A DNA stretch of 64,000 bases, taken from positions 3,702,001 to 3,766,000 of the forward strand of contig NC_015914.1 in the NCBI RefSeq assembly GCF_000222485.1. The letters run 5' to 3'. The notes under the pieces are model-generated. The model was given only the letters and a program-made list of their open reading frames with translations, was not told the DNA's origin and did no database searches. The position numbers were made by a program, and so were the translations under genes. The stretch comes from Cyclobacterium marinum DSM 745 (GTDB taxonomy: Bacteria > Bacteroidota > Bacteroidia > Cytophagales > Cyclobacteriaceae). How positions within the stretch are numbered: the first letter of the stretch is position 1; each line of letters starts with the position of its first letter. Below are positions 1-9,832 of this stretch, piece after piece.

Positions 1-206
1 GTCCATTAGAAGTAATCTCTAGTAGTACCATTATCAATGCGGAATATTTCCGTACTGAAGAAAGATTGGGAAGCATTGAAAAAGGGAAGTTAGCCGATTT
101 AATTTTGGTAGAAGGTAATCCTTCTAAGGATATTAAATCCATGTATTCCATTAAGAAAGTAATGCTAAATGGAGAGTGGGTAGAAAATAGCGGTACAATA
201 GATTAA
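1..206 (+). CDS. Amidohydrolase family protein, C-terminal fragment
   Basis: Only the last 67 codons are present; the reading frame enters the window at base 3 and stops with TAA at 204-206. The visible tail has the layout of imidazolonepropionase-like and other metal-dependent amidohydrolases: a helix with TxNxA-type sequence (STINAEYF), then LGSIEKGKLADLILVEGNP, and the closing beta-strand segment VMLNGEWV. The GxIexGkxADlvv element is the usual composite-domain signature at the end of the amidohydrolase fold. The metal-binding barrel lies outside the window, so the substrate cannot be judged. A hairpin with a T-rich tail follows directly. Confidence 0.75.
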   Translation, partial: PLEVISSSTIINAEYFRTEERLGSIEKGKLADLILVEGNPSKDIKSMYSIKKVMLNGEWVENSGTID

Positions 207-245
207 AATTCCCAAAATTATTAGCTTGAATTCTTTGCTTGTAAA

Positions 246-288
246 TCCCTCGCTTAATTTATTTTAGGCGAGGGACTTAATTTTTATT
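246..288. terminator. Hairpin terminator, convergent gene ends
   Basis: TCCCTCGC (246-253) pairs with GCGAGGGA (268-275) across a 14-base loop and is followed by a T-rich run at 276-288. It sits 40 bp after the amidohydrolase stop and overlaps the stop of the minus-strand membrane gene, so it probably ends transcription from the left. Confidence 0.7.
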
Positions 289-966
289 TCTCCTTTTTTT
301 ATCCCACCAAACATATATGATAAATCCTACCAAACTCACAGCCCCTAACCAAATTAAACCGGTCTTCATCTCCTCTCTGTTTTCTCCTAATATGGCTATT
401 GCAGCTGTTAAAGGTAATATACCTAGCATTGTAGATCCTATAAATCTCCAATAGCCCATCCGAAGCATACCTGCAATGATACTGATGGCGTCATTTGAGA
501 GAAAAGGAGATAACCTAGTTACAATAACGGCCCAGAAACCATAATCCTCTAAAAAGCCGGTGATTTTTTTATCGGTTTTTTCTCCTAGCAAACGATCGAT
601 AACTGGTGTGCCAAAATTGACTCCTACCCCATACCCTATGCTTGAAGCTATAAATATAGCTATAAGTATAATTCCTGACCCTAACCAAGGGCCGTAGGCT
701 AAAACAGTAACGACCATCAACAGGAAAGAAGGAATGATAAACATAAACATTTGGACCACCATTGCTGCAACAATTATTAATGGACCCCAGAACTCAAACT
801 GGTTCACCCAATTTGATATTCTTTGTTCATCATTGCTTCCCAACACCTCCCAGGCTTCGTTGAAAAATTGATGGACAGATGAATTGAGAAAATACAAGCT
901 GATTAAGCTTCCTAAAAATAAAAATGAAATTATATAGGGCCATTTAGATGTTTTCCTTTTTGACAT
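277..966 (-). CDS. TVP38/TMEM64 (VTT, DedA-like) family membrane protein
   Basis: A 229-residue inner-membrane protein. It has an N-terminal membrane segment at about 10-28, hydrophobic segments around 58-85 and 88-115, and two near the C-terminus. The segment FWAVIVTRLSPFLSNDAISI followed by an AGMLRMGYWRF stretch matches the re-entrant/proline-containing core of VTT-domain proteins. The family is associated with lipid scrambling or undecaprenyl-phosphate/phospholipid transport, but this member's cargo is not deducible. It ends in a basic tail (KKRRNKN), consistent with a cytoplasmic C-terminus. It stands alone, with ATG start and no close partner. Confidence 0.8.
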   Translation of the reverse strand: MSKRKTSKWPYIISFLFLGSLISLYFLNSSVHQFFNEAWEVLGSNDEQRISNWVNQFEFWGPLIIVAAMVVQMFMFIIPSFLLMVVTVLAYGPWLGSGIILIAIFIASSIGYGVGVNFGTPVIDRLLGEKTDKKITGFLEDYGFWAVIVTRLSPFLSNDAISIIAGMLRMGYWRFIGSTMLGILPLTAAIAILGENREEMKTGLIWLGAVSLVGFIIYVWWDKKRRNKN

Positions 967-1092
967 TTATGAATAATTTGAACCAACCATTGAAAAATTT
1001 AATAGGTTGTTCACTAAAATAATGCCGAACTGAAATAGTAAGGGTTAATATTTCAAAACAGGAAACATTTATGGCTTAGACCTTGGAATAGG

Positions 1093-1668
1093 TCAATAAT
1101 TCACTTCTATGTTGTATTTAGATAATAAACCGGGTAATCCTTCCAGAGAGAATTTAGCTTTTTTAATTTTGTTGTATGCCGGATCAAAACTGTAGTTAAT
1201 AGCTGTCCTGAAATCAGCCTTTTCTAATATACTGTTATAAAATGTGGCTTGAAGTAGGTTACATGTATCAAATATAGCAAAGCTTAGGTCAGCATTAGAA
1301 AAGTCAACGTCCTTTAATGAGCAGTGGTCAAACTTGGCTTTCTTTAAGTTCTTGGCTTGAAAAATGGAATAATCAAGAGTGCAACCCGTAAAGGAAGCCG
1401 AAAATAAAAAGTCATCACATTTACTGAAATCTATTCCCATTAATTTACATTGTTGAAATGCCACATTTTTAAAAGCCGCATCTATAATACTGGTCATGGA
1501 AAAGTTGCAATTAATAAATTGACAATCCATAAACTCTATCCTGCAAAGATCACTATTAAAGAAATTACAGTTGGAGAAGAGGCATTGTTCGTAGGCTTCA
1601 CCATCCATTCGGTTTTCGGAATAATCGACTTGATCAAATGTTTCTTTTTGAAATGATTCACTTTCCAT
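1093..1668 (-). CDS. Pentapeptide-repeat protein
   Basis: A 191-residue protein without signal peptide, almost entirely built of pentapeptide-type repeats of the A(D/N)LXX class. Visible units include CLFSN, CNFFN, CQFIN, AAFKN, CKLMG, ASFTG, AKFDH, VDFSN, ADLSF and ADFRT. About 20-24 repeats between residues 27 and 165 would form a right-handed quadrilateral beta helix. Cysteine at the i-2 position is unusually frequent. It resembles the Qnr/McbG fold in a general way, but nothing here specifies gyrase protection, and most family members have no known function. Its promoter region contains a 12-bp palindrome at 1705-1716 (ATACAATTGTAT). Confidence 0.8.
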   Translation of the reverse strand: MESESFQKETFDQVDYSENRMDGEAYEQCLFSNCNFFNSDLCRIEFMDCQFINCNFSMTSIIDAAFKNVAFQQCKLMGIDFSKCDDFLFSASFTGCTLDYSIFQAKNLKKAKFDHCSLKDVDFSNADLSFAIFDTCNLLQATFYNSILEKADFRTAINYSFDPAYNKIKKAKFSLEGLPGLLSKYNIEVNY

Positions 1669-3006
1669 GAATTTTTATTGGTTTAAGGTGATTCGATCTA
1701 CCTGATACAATTGTATTAAGATGCGAAATTAAGCCATTGTTTTCACATTAAAAAAGCTTTAATATTCGTTTTTTTGACGTCAGAATGAAGACGTATAAAT
1801 CCTAATTCTCAGTTTCAGATAAACTTGTTAAATCTTGAGTTAAGGAGTAAGCTACAAAGGAAATAAGTGTAATTTTAGATAAATACACTCGTAGCATGTG
1901 GGGGCTAAGTCGTGGGTTTGGGATTCAGGAACCCCTTCTAGCACCACCAAATTTATTGGATTTGGCTTTGGTGAAAAATATAAAGGTAAACATATAGATT
2001 TGGCTAATACGGGGGGGGAGAATAAAGAGTGCAGACCCCTTATTGCGAATAACCCAATCGTTGTAGACGATACTATGTAGTTTATTGGGGATTACTTCTG
2101 ACTAAGGCGGGATTATATCAAACCATTGTTTAGTAGGTTTCCCAGTTTAGAAATGGCAATAATCTACTATTTTTGTATTACAACACCTTCCTGTAGAACA
2201 AATCTTCATTTTTAAATTTGCCTTGACAAAAACAAAATATATTGTATTTCCCGAGTAGTTAAGCAGAGTTGAGAACCCCAATTTTTTTTAGTTAAGTTAG
2301 TTTTAGGCCATTTAAAATCTTTGCGAATAAATTAAATTTTCAACTTGGTTTTTGAGATTTACAATTGGATCCATTTATTTTTTAAACGAATCAATAGTAC
2401 GAATTTATGGAAGTAGTTTATTTAGTAATTAGGGTAATGCTAATATATTATAATTTATATAGGAGTGTGTATTAGATTATAGATTCAATAGGTTTTTTAA
2501 TGATTATGGGGTGAAGGGAATACATTTTTTATCTAAAAAAACTTCTGGACAGGAAATCTTCTAGCATTCACTTGAGAATAATTTATATTTTTTTTATTTT
2601 AATAAATTAATTTAAAAAGAACATATGGATAATATTCTATTATTTTCATAAATAAAGTTTATTTTATTCCTCTGTATTATTTTTTTGGGAAAATTAAATA
2701 TATATTAGCGTAGATTTGTGATATAAATTGCTAATTATGATACAGGGTTGCCTTCTTTTAGTTCAAATAGTTAATCATTAGTATTTTTAGTAATATTAAG
2801 GTGAAAGATATATAAGGATATAGTAAAATTGGTTTACTAAATAATTTATTTACCTATCATGTTAGGTGTATACAGGTTTTAAGCCTATCCTAGATAATAT
2901 ACCTGCGGTGGTTGAGTAAACTATATTAATTTAACGCTGAAAATTGCTTCAGTGAAATGCTTTAAGGTTTGATTTAATATTATTAATAATTTAAATGTAC
3001 AATACT
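1669..3006. other. AT-rich gene-poor stretch
   Basis: More than 1.3 kb with no convincing gene. The part from about 2160 to 2990 is extremely AT-rich with long A/T runs. A 60-codon open frame at 1898-2080 has a less AT-biased composition (a run of eight Gs lies near 2011-2018) but shows no recognisable domain and no clear start signal. The stretch may be a decayed gene or insertion scar. No tRNA, transposase or repeat was found. Confidence 0.6.
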
Positions 3007-3537
3007 ATGAACATCAAATTCTATAAATTAACTATTATATTTTCTGTAATCTTTGGTATATTGGTAACCATGACTTCATGTGACTTAATTAATGGAGGAG
3101 ATGAAGATGATGATAATACAGGAGACTATATGATCACTTTTCAGACCGAAGATGGTTTAAAGGAATTTACATCTGAAGATGCTGTTGTAGGATTAGTAGA
3201 GCAGAATGATAAACAACACACGGCAATATTTTCCGGTGGGAGTTCTGATCTTTCTATAGGATTACAAATATATGATGATAAAAATATTGCAGAATCAACT
3301 TATTCGGGCTATTCAATTGACCAATCGACATCTACAATTGTTGGAGTAGGATTGATTTTTATAGCTGACCAAGAGGTTTATATATCATCCTATTATCAAC
3401 AAAGTGACGTTGTTATAAAAATATCTGAACTGACCTCGAATTCAGCTCGTGGAACTTTTAGCGGATCGGTCAGATCGAGTTTGGGCAATGATTTGACCAT
3501 TACAGAAGGCAAATTTTATGTGCCGCTAGAGAATTAA
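3007..3537 (+). CDS. Small outer-surface lipoprotein, DUF6252-like
   Basis: A 176-residue predicted lipoprotein. The signal peptide (residues 1-21 from the ATG at 3007; another ATG lies 12 bp upstream) ends in a lipobox, LVTMTSC. After the cysteine comes an acidic linker rich in D/E/N (LINGGDEDDDN). The C-terminal part carries a beta-rich pattern ending GTFSGSV...LTITEGKFYVP, which resembles the small Bacteroidota lipoproteins classed as DUF6252 (a beta-sandwich, function unknown). That assignment is from memory of the motif and is not certain. The gene is isolated, AT-rich, and followed by a bidirectional terminator shared with the efflux operon. Confidence 0.7.
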   Translation: MNIKFYKLTIIFSVIFGILVTMTSCDLINGGDEDDDNTGDYMITFQTEDGLKEFTSEDAVVGLVEQNDKQHTAIFSGGSSDLSIGLQIYDDKNIAESTYSGYSIDQSTSTIVGVGLIFIADQEVYISSYYQQSDVVIKISELTSNSARGTFSGSVRSSLGNDLTITEGKFYVPLEN

Positions 3538-3666
3538 GCTAAGCACATTGAACGGTGTGGTAGGTGATAAAGGCACCATGGGTTTGTATTAATAATTGAT
3601 TAAATCGCTTATCAGTATCTTTGAATTAGGGTCGTTTTCTTAGGATTTAAATCTACCCGCAAATCA

Positions 3667-3704
3667 AAAAAATCCCCAAAACAAAATTGTATTGGGGATT
3701 TTTT
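3667..3704. terminator. Bidirectional intrinsic terminator
   Basis: AAAAATCCCCAA (3667-3678) and TTGGGGATTTTT (3693-3704) form a 12-bp stem with A-run on one side and T-run on the other, so it can terminate from either strand. It lies between the convergent lipoprotein gene and the RND efflux operon. Confidence 0.85.
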
Positions 3705-3743
3705 AAGCGAATAGCTCAGTTTATTTAGTCAGGGTTTCAACTT

Positions 3744-5198
3744 TTACTCCTCCCAACCACCACCTAAGGCTCTGTAAAGGCTCACAATACTTTGCAATTG
3801 TTGAACCTTTAATTCAATATAATCTAGTTCAGAGGCCAATGAATTGGATTGACTGTTGATTACATCTAAATAGTCTGCGTAACCTACTTTAAACATGGTA
3901 TTTGCATTGTCTACAGATCTTCTTTGCACAAGCACCTCATCTGTTTTTAGGGTTAACTCTTCTTTTAAAGTTTGGTATTCATTAACCAGACCCAAAACTT
4001 CCAAATAACCACCTAACACTGTTTGTTCATAATCATACAAAGCTACCTTTTGTTTGGCTTTGGCTGTTTCGAAAGCTGCTTTTATCCTGCTTCTGTTAAA
4101 TACAGGAGCGACCAACCCACCACCTATTTGGTAGACTGTTGATGCAGGATTTAGGAATAATTTGCTAAAATCAAATGCATTGAATCCTGCCATCCCATAA
4201 AGATTAAAAGTTGGGAAAAAGGCGGTACGTGCGATGCCTACTTCCAGATTATTCGCCTGTAAGGTTTGTTCAGCAGCCCTAACATCAGGTCGCTTGGTAA
4301 GTAGGGTAGAAGGCAGGCCTATTTCCAAGACAGGAGGCAATACGTTGACTTCAGATAGCGATTCTCTTTGAATATTCTCGGGATAAGTACCTATAAGATA
4401 AGAGAGATTTAATTCTGCTTGTTTCAATTCTCTTCTTTTTCTTACAAGAATTCCTTTTGAATTCAACATTAAGGCTTCAAACTGATCGATAGACAATTGA
4501 CTTTCTTTACCGGCATTTTTTAGGCTTTTACCTAGTTCAAAAGCTTGTTCTTGGAAAGCAATATTGGCTAATAAAGTTTCAATTTCTTCATCCAATCCGA
4601 TAATGTTGTAATAGTTTTTAGCTATTTCTGCAATCAACCAAGTACGGGCAAGGTTACCCATTTCTACTGAAGACATGTATTCAGACAAAGCCTGCTTTTT
4701 ACGCATATTTAATTTGCCCCAAATGTCTAATTCCCAGTTGAACTCAGCTCCAACCATAAAATCTGTATATGGTTTAGGAATTCTTTTATCTTCTGGAACA
4801 GTAGAAGAAAGGTTGGTGTCATCATTACCTACACCATCCATGGTGTAATCACCGAATTTCCTGACACTACTTCCGGCAGTAAGATTGAGTTCAGGCAATT
4901 GCCCCATTTTTGCTCGGGATAAAGCTGCTCTTGCGATCCTGATATTCGCCAGGGTTTTAGCAACTTCCTGATTGTTTTCAAGGCCTTTTTCAATCAATCG
5001 ATTTAGATGCTCATCAGCAAAAAAGGATCTCCATTGTACCATGGCTAAATTGGTACTGTCCTCTTCAAGTTGGGTGCCTTGGTAACTTGATGGTGGCGCC
5101 TTGATATTTTCCAAAGAGGCTTTTTCAACCTTACAGGCTGTTAGGCTACTTAACACCAAGAGGATTAATACGATATATTGGTATGAATTTCTGTTCAT
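3744..5198 (-). CDS. RND efflux outer-membrane factor (TolC/OprM family lipoprotein)
   Basis: A 484-residue NodT-type outer-membrane channel subunit. The signal peptide ends in a lipobox (SLTAC, Cys22), so the protein is probably lipid-anchored like OprM. Two OEP repeats are visible, about residues 60-270 and 285-480. Typical features include WRSFFADEHLNRLIEKGL near the start, LTKRPDVRAAEQTL at the start of the second half, and VGYADYLDVINSQ in the last helical hairpin. It is the last gene of a three-gene operon with the adaptor and inner-membrane pump (56-bp gap to the pump), so it should form the trans-envelope exit duct. Length is normal for the family. Confidence 0.92.
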   Translation of the reverse strand: MNRNSYQYIVLILLVLSSLTACKVEKASLENIKAPPSSYQGTQLEEDSTNLAMVQWRSFFADEHLNRLIEKGLENNQEVAKTLANIRIARAALSRAKMGQLPELNLTAGSSVRKFGDYTMDGVGNDDTNLSSTVPEDKRIPKPYTDFMVGAEFNWELDIWGKLNMRKKQALSEYMSSVEMGNLARTWLIAEIAKNYYNIIGLDEEIETLLANIAFQEQAFELGKSLKNAGKESQLSIDQFEALMLNSKGILVRKRRELKQAELNLSYLIGTYPENIQRESLSEVNVLPPVLEIGLPSTLLTKRPDVRAAEQTLQANNLEVGIARTAFFPTFNLYGMAGFNAFDFSKLFLNPASTVYQIGGGLVAPVFNRSRIKAAFETAKAKQKVALYDYEQTVLGGYLEVLGLVNEYQTLKEELTLKTDEVLVQRRSVDNANTMFKVGYADYLDVINSQSNSLASELDYIELKVQQLQSIVSLYRALGGGWEE

Positions 5199-5254
5199 GA
5201 TTTTGTTCAGTTTTAGAAACGATGGCAGGAATAAATCCGGCCATCGCCACTTCC

Positions 5255-8200
5255 TTAGGATGTTTTAAGATCAGTAGAATTGATCACCTTTTCGGTAACA
5301 GGAGCTTTATCTGGCTTTTTGTTTAAATAAGCCGAAAGAGATTCAAAAGCCACATACAAACCCGGAATTAATATAATTCCTACAAAAGTACCAATGAACA
5401 TACCACCTGCAGCTGCTGTACCAATGGTTCGGTTACCAATGGCTCCGGCTCCACTAGCCAATGCAAGAGGAATTAGACCACTAATAAAGGCAAAAGAGGT
5501 CATCAAGATTGGACGTAGTCTTTCTACTGCAGCATGTACTCCGGATTCCAAAATACCCATACCTTTTTCTCTGGATTGTACCGCAATCTCAATGATTAGG
5601 ATGGCATTTTTACCCAACAAACCAATGAGCATTACCAATGATACCTGTGCATAGATATTGTTCTCCAATCCTGTAATTTGTAACAATAAAAAGGAACCAA
5701 ATATACCGGCAGGTAAGGATAAAATTACCGGCAGAGGAAGTAAATAGCTCTCATACTGGGCAGCAAGTAATAGGTATACAAAAACCAAACAAATGAGGAA
5801 GATATATACCGCTTGATTACCCGAAGCAATTTGTTCTCTGGTAATACCCGACCAATCAATATTGAAACCTCTAGGCAAAGTTGCTACTGCAGTTTCTTCT
5901 ACTGCTCGAATGGCGTCCCCACTTGAATAACCCGGTGCGGCATCTCCATTGATCATGGCTGAAATAAACATATTGTACCTTGTCAGTTGCTCCGGACCAT
6001 ATATTCTTTCCAAATTGACAAAGTTGGAATATGGAACCATTTCACCTTGATTGTTCTTGGTGTACATTTTCAAGAGTGACTCTGGGTTAGTCCTGAACTC
6101 AGGAGAGGCCTGAAGCATTACCTTATACATTTGTCCAAATTGAATGAAATTGGAACTGTAATAACTACCAATAAAACTCTGAAGGGTCTCCATTGACTCT
6201 CTAATGTCTACCCCAAGTTTTGCTGCCTTGTCATGATCTACCCTTAAAATATACTGAGGGAAGGATGGATCAAAGTTGGTAAATACCTCCTGAATCTCAG
6301 GCCGTGCCCTTACTTCGTTAAGGAAATCCTCTACTGTGGAGGCAGTAAATGCTAAATCCCCGCCGGTTCTGTCTTGCATCTGCAATTCAAAACCTGATGC
6401 ATTACCAAATCCCGGAACAGGAGGAGGAGCGAAAAACTGTATGGCTGCTCCTGTTATGTGTGCGGTCCTTTCCTGGTATTTTTCAATAAGTGCATTTACA
6501 TCTTCCTCACGGTCTTCCCAAGCCACAAGGTTGATCATCCCCATACCATAAGAAGCACCTGCTGTTTCTGTTAACAAACTGTAACCTGCAAGGGTAGATA
6601 TGGTTTCTACCTCATCAAAAGGAAGAATAGAAGCTTGCACATCATCCATTATTTGCTGTGTTCTATCCATGGTAGAACCTGGAGGAGTGGTCACATTGAC
6701 ATAGATCATCCCCTGATCTTCATTTGGAATAAAACCTGAGGGTAAGATTTGAGTCATTCCATAAGTAAGGAAGAAAAACAGGATTAATAGCCCAAAAGTT
6801 ATGGTTTTCCTTCCGGCAGTCTTACCAATTAACCCGGCATATTTGCCGGAGAAAGCATCGTATTTTTCATTGAATTTTACAAAGAACCTGCTGACAATGT
6901 TTTTCTTGCCTTCATGGTGAACGGGTTTAAGTAGAATACTACACAAGGCAGGAGACAAGGTAAGTGCGTTGATACCTGAAATCACAATGGCGATGGCCAG
7001 TGTCAAAGAAAACTGCCTATAGAAAATCCCTACGGGACCGGAAAGAAAACTTACCGGGACAAATACTGCTGACATTACCAATGTAATGGCGATAATGGCT
7101 CCACCAATTTCTTTCATGGCCGCAAATGTAGCATCTTGGGCATTGAGTCCATCTTGATGCATTTTCACGTGTACCGCTTCTACCACCACAATGGCATTAT
7201 CTACCACAATACCAATTGCCAATACCATCGCGAATAGTGTAAGCATATTGATGGAAAAGCCAAATAGACTCATGAAAAAGAAAGTTCCAACAAGTGATAC
7301 AGGTACTGCTATGGCAGGGATAAGTGTTGATCTCCAATCCTGTAAGAAGATAAAAACCACAAAGGACACCAACAAGAAGGCCTCTATTAGTGTTTTAACT
7401 ACTTCAGATATGGAAGCATCCAAAAATCGTGATACATCATAAGAAATATTATAAGACATACCTGGAGGAAATGAAGATTCCTCTAGCTCAGCCATTTTAT
7501 CTTTGATGTTTTGAATTACTTCCCTGGCATTGGAACCCGGTCTTTGCTTAATCATAATGGATGCAGAAGGTTGCCCATCTGTCATCGATACCATATTGTA
7601 ATCTTCAGAATCAAACTCTACCTCAGCGACATCTCGTATTTTTAACAAAGATCCATCAGGAAGCGCTTTTAGTGTTATGTTTTCGTAATCCTCTTGACGA
7701 TTGAATTTACCGGTATATTTTAATACATACTGTAAAGCCTGCGGATCTCTATCAGAGCTAATCCCTGATTTTCCCGGTGCTGCTTCTACGTTTTGGCTTT
7801 GTATGGCATCGCTTATATCTCGTGGGGTGAGGTTGTAAGCAACCATTCTGTCCGGATTTAACCAAATCCTCATGGCGTAATCTCTATTACCCATGATTTC
7901 AGCCCTACCTACACCGTCAATCCTCTTTAATTCCGAAAGGATGTTGATGTCTGCAAAATTATATACAAATTTCTCGTCCTGTGTAGTATCGGAAGTAATA
8001 AGGTTAAGGTAAAGCAACATAGAGTTAACTTCCTTCTCTGTCATTACACCCGCACGAATTACTTCCTCCGGGAGCTCATCTACTACTGTCGCTACTCTGT
8101 TTTGAACGTTTACAGCTGCTTGATCCGGATCTGTACCTACATTAAAGAATACGGTGATCACAGATACACCATCATTGGTGTTTACAGAAGACATATAAGT

Positions 8201-8425
8201 CATTCCCGGCACCCCATTGATGGCCCTTTCGAGTGGGGTGGTAACAGCTTTGGTTACCACCTCTGCATTTGCTCCACGATACTGGGAAGTTACGGTAACA
8301 GAGGGTGGAACAATTTCCGGGAACTGGGTCACTGGTAATCCCAGCAGGGCTAATAATCCTAGCAAAGTGATCAAAATTGAGATCACCGTCGAAAGGATAG
8401 GCCTTTTTATAAATAAATCAAACAT
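5255..8425 (-). CDS. RND multidrug efflux pump, HAE1 family (AcrB-like)
   Basis: A full-length 1056-residue inner-membrane proton antiporter of the hydrophobe/amphiphile efflux-1 family. It has TM1 at about 10-30, a large periplasmic loop, and TM4 near 395-415. The second half mirrors the first, with TM10 containing IGLLGKNAILIIE (the conserved lysine) and TM11 containing MTSFAFISGLIPLALASGAG. In TM4 the proton-relay pair, Asp-Asp in AcrB (D407/D408), reads Asp409-Asn410 here (VVDNAIVVVEAV). It lies between the adaptor (19 bp upstream) and the outer-membrane factor, so it forms a complete tripartite pump. Substrates cannot be predicted. Confidence 0.93.
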   Translation of the reverse strand: MFDLFIKRPILSTVISILITLLGLLALLGLPVTQFPEIVPPSVTVTSQYRGANAEVVTKAVTTPLERAINGVPGMTYMSSVNTNDGVSVITVFFNVGTDPDQAAVNVQNRVATVVDELPEEVIRAGVMTEKEVNSMLLYLNLITSDTTQDEKFVYNFADINILSELKRIDGVGRAEIMGNRDYAMRIWLNPDRMVAYNLTPRDISDAIQSQNVEAAPGKSGISSDRDPQALQYVLKYTGKFNRQEDYENITLKALPDGSLLKIRDVAEVEFDSEDYNMVSMTDGQPSASIMIKQRPGSNAREVIQNIKDKMAELEESSFPPGMSYNISYDVSRFLDASISEVVKTLIEAFLLVSFVVFIFLQDWRSTLIPAIAVPVSLVGTFFFMSLFGFSINMLTLFAMVLAIGIVVDNAIVVVEAVHVKMHQDGLNAQDATFAAMKEIGGAIIAITLVMSAVFVPVSFLSGPVGIFYRQFSLTLAIAIVISGINALTLSPALCSILLKPVHHEGKKNIVSRFFVKFNEKYDAFSGKYAGLIGKTAGRKTITFGLLILFFFLTYGMTQILPSGFIPNEDQGMIYVNVTTPPGSTMDRTQQIMDDVQASILPFDEVETISTLAGYSLLTETAGASYGMGMINLVAWEDREEDVNALIEKYQERTAHITGAAIQFFAPPPVPGFGNASGFELQMQDRTGGDLAFTASTVEDFLNEVRARPEIQEVFTNFDPSFPQYILRVDHDKAAKLGVDIRESMETLQSFIGSYYSSNFIQFGQMYKVMLQASPEFRTNPESLLKMYTKNNQGEMVPYSNFVNLERIYGPEQLTRYNMFISAMINGDAAPGYSSGDAIRAVEETAVATLPRGFNIDWSGITREQIASGNQAVYIFLICLVFVYLLLAAQYESYLLPLPVILSLPAGIFGSFLLLQITGLENNIYAQVSLVMLIGLLGKNAILIIEIAVQSREKGMGILESGVHAAVERLRPILMTSFAFISGLIPLALASGAGAIGNRTIGTAAAGGMFIGTFVGIILIPGLYVAFESLSAYLNKKPDKAPVTEKVINSTDLKTS

Positions 8426-8444
8426 GTGAAAATATTTTTAACCT

Positions 8445-9668
8445 TTATAGGCTGATGTCCAAGGATTTGTAAATTTCTTCTTCCCCAACAGGGTTTGTTT
8501 TGACGGTTACATCATCTTTCAATAATTGAATACCTTCTAAAACAACTTTGTCATTGGGATTGAAGTCTTGAGCGATGTAAAATAACCCATGTCTTCCCAA
8601 TGGACGGAAACTACGAACATTGACTTTGTTTTCACTATCGACTAAGTATACATAATTGTACTCTTGGATCTCAAAAGTAGATTTCTGAGGAATTAGGTAA
8701 ACGTCATTAAGCATACTCTTCATTTGTACTTTGCCACTAGCACCATGCTTGATCAATTGATCTGGGTTTGGAAACCTTACCCTTAAGGCGATAGAGCCTG
8801 TACCTTGTTCAAAATCTGCTTCCATGGTTTCTAGTTTTCCTTTGTAAGGATAAACCACTCCATCAGACATGATTAGAGAAATTTCCTCTTGTTCTTTTTG
8901 CAAAGTTTCTGTCACTTGCTGATTCATTTCTTCATTATCAGACTCCTTGTCTAACTCTCCTCGCATGAACTCAAGGTATTCATTTTCAGTAATTCTATAG
9001 TAAGCGAAAATTTCACTGATATCCGTGATGTTGGTCAATAAATCGCCACTTTTCACAAGACTACCTGTTTTATAAGGAATCCTATCGACAATCCCATCAA
9101 ACGGTGCCTTTACAGTTGTATAGGACAAACCTACCTGAGCATTTTTAAGCATGGATTGTGCTTCCAAAATCGCAGATTGCGCCATTTCCTTTTTGGATTG
9201 GGCCAACTCTAACTCAGATTGGGAATAGATTTTTTTATCTACCAGCACTTTAAGCCTTTCCACTTCCAAGCTAGCAGATTTCTCTTCTGCTTTTGCTTGC
9301 ATCAATTTGGCTTGAGCTGAATTTACCAATTCATTGTATTCGGCGGAGGACAACTGAAATAATGGTTGACCCTTTTTAACACTTTCTCCCTCATCCACAT
9401 AAATGTTTTCTACAAAACCTTCCACCTTAGACCTAACCTCAACAAATTGGATGGCCTGAAGGTCGCAAACATAGGTTTGAGGCACTTCGATGCTTTTAGG
9501 AGATAATGTAAAGACCGGAACTTCCAATACTTCAGCATTCTTTTTGCCTTTTCCGTTTCCCTCACTACATGACACGGATGTGAAAGCAATCCCTGCCAAA
9601 TAAAGCAATGTGATGATTGTTCGGTATTCCAAAAAGGAAGACCTGAACCATTGGTTTGTGTTTAACAT
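8445..9668 (-). CDS. RND efflux periplasmic adaptor (membrane fusion protein)
   Basis: A 407-residue MFP. The signal sequence ends in a lipobox (FTSVSC, Cys34), so it is probably anchored by lipid to the inner membrane. After a short Lys-rich linker come a lipoyl half-motif (VRSKVEGFVENIYVDEGESV, about 78-97), an alpha-helical hairpin (about 105-180), the second lipoyl half (TVKAPFDGIVDRIPYKTGSLV), and beta-barrel and membrane-proximal domains. The hairpin is followed by an acidic, Glu-rich insertion (about 230-265). It is the first gene of the pump operon, reading leftwards, and would bridge pump and outer-membrane channel. Confidence 0.92.
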   Translation of the reverse strand: MLNTNQWFRSSFLEYRTIITLLYLAGIAFTSVSCSEGNGKGKKNAEVLEVPVFTLSPKSIEVPQTYVCDLQAIQFVEVRSKVEGFVENIYVDEGESVKKGQPLFQLSSAEYNELVNSAQAKLMQAKAEEKSASLEVERLKVLVDKKIYSQSELELAQSKKEMAQSAILEAQSMLKNAQVGLSYTTVKAPFDGIVDRIPYKTGSLVKSGDLLTNITDISEIFAYYRITENEYLEFMRGELDKESDNEEMNQQVTETLQKEQEEISLIMSDGVVYPYKGKLETMEADFEQGTGSIALRVRFPNPDQLIKHGASGKVQMKSMLNDVYLIPQKSTFEIQEYNYVYLVDSENKVNVRSFRPLGRHGLFYIAQDFNPNDKVVLEGIQLLKDDVTVKTNPVGEEEIYKSLDISL

Positions 9669-9832
9669 TTCTTTTAAATAAAGTTAAAATTACAATAAAT
9701 TGATACTATGATTTTTTGGTATATAGGCCTTAGAATATTTATGGCATATTTACCGGATTATTAAGGGGCGTTTTCTGACATTTTTCCCATATATTTTACT
9801 TATAAAACTAAAATATACAGTTGAACCTTAAC

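Noticed and set aside
1898..2080. 60-codon open frame with Gly/Thr-rich sequence
   Set aside because: No start signal, no family, and the surrounding DNA is gene-poor; I treat it as chance or remnant.
5394..8429. Several plus-strand frames opposite the RND pump
   Set aside because: They are antisense shadows of a clear full-length gene, with no independent signals.
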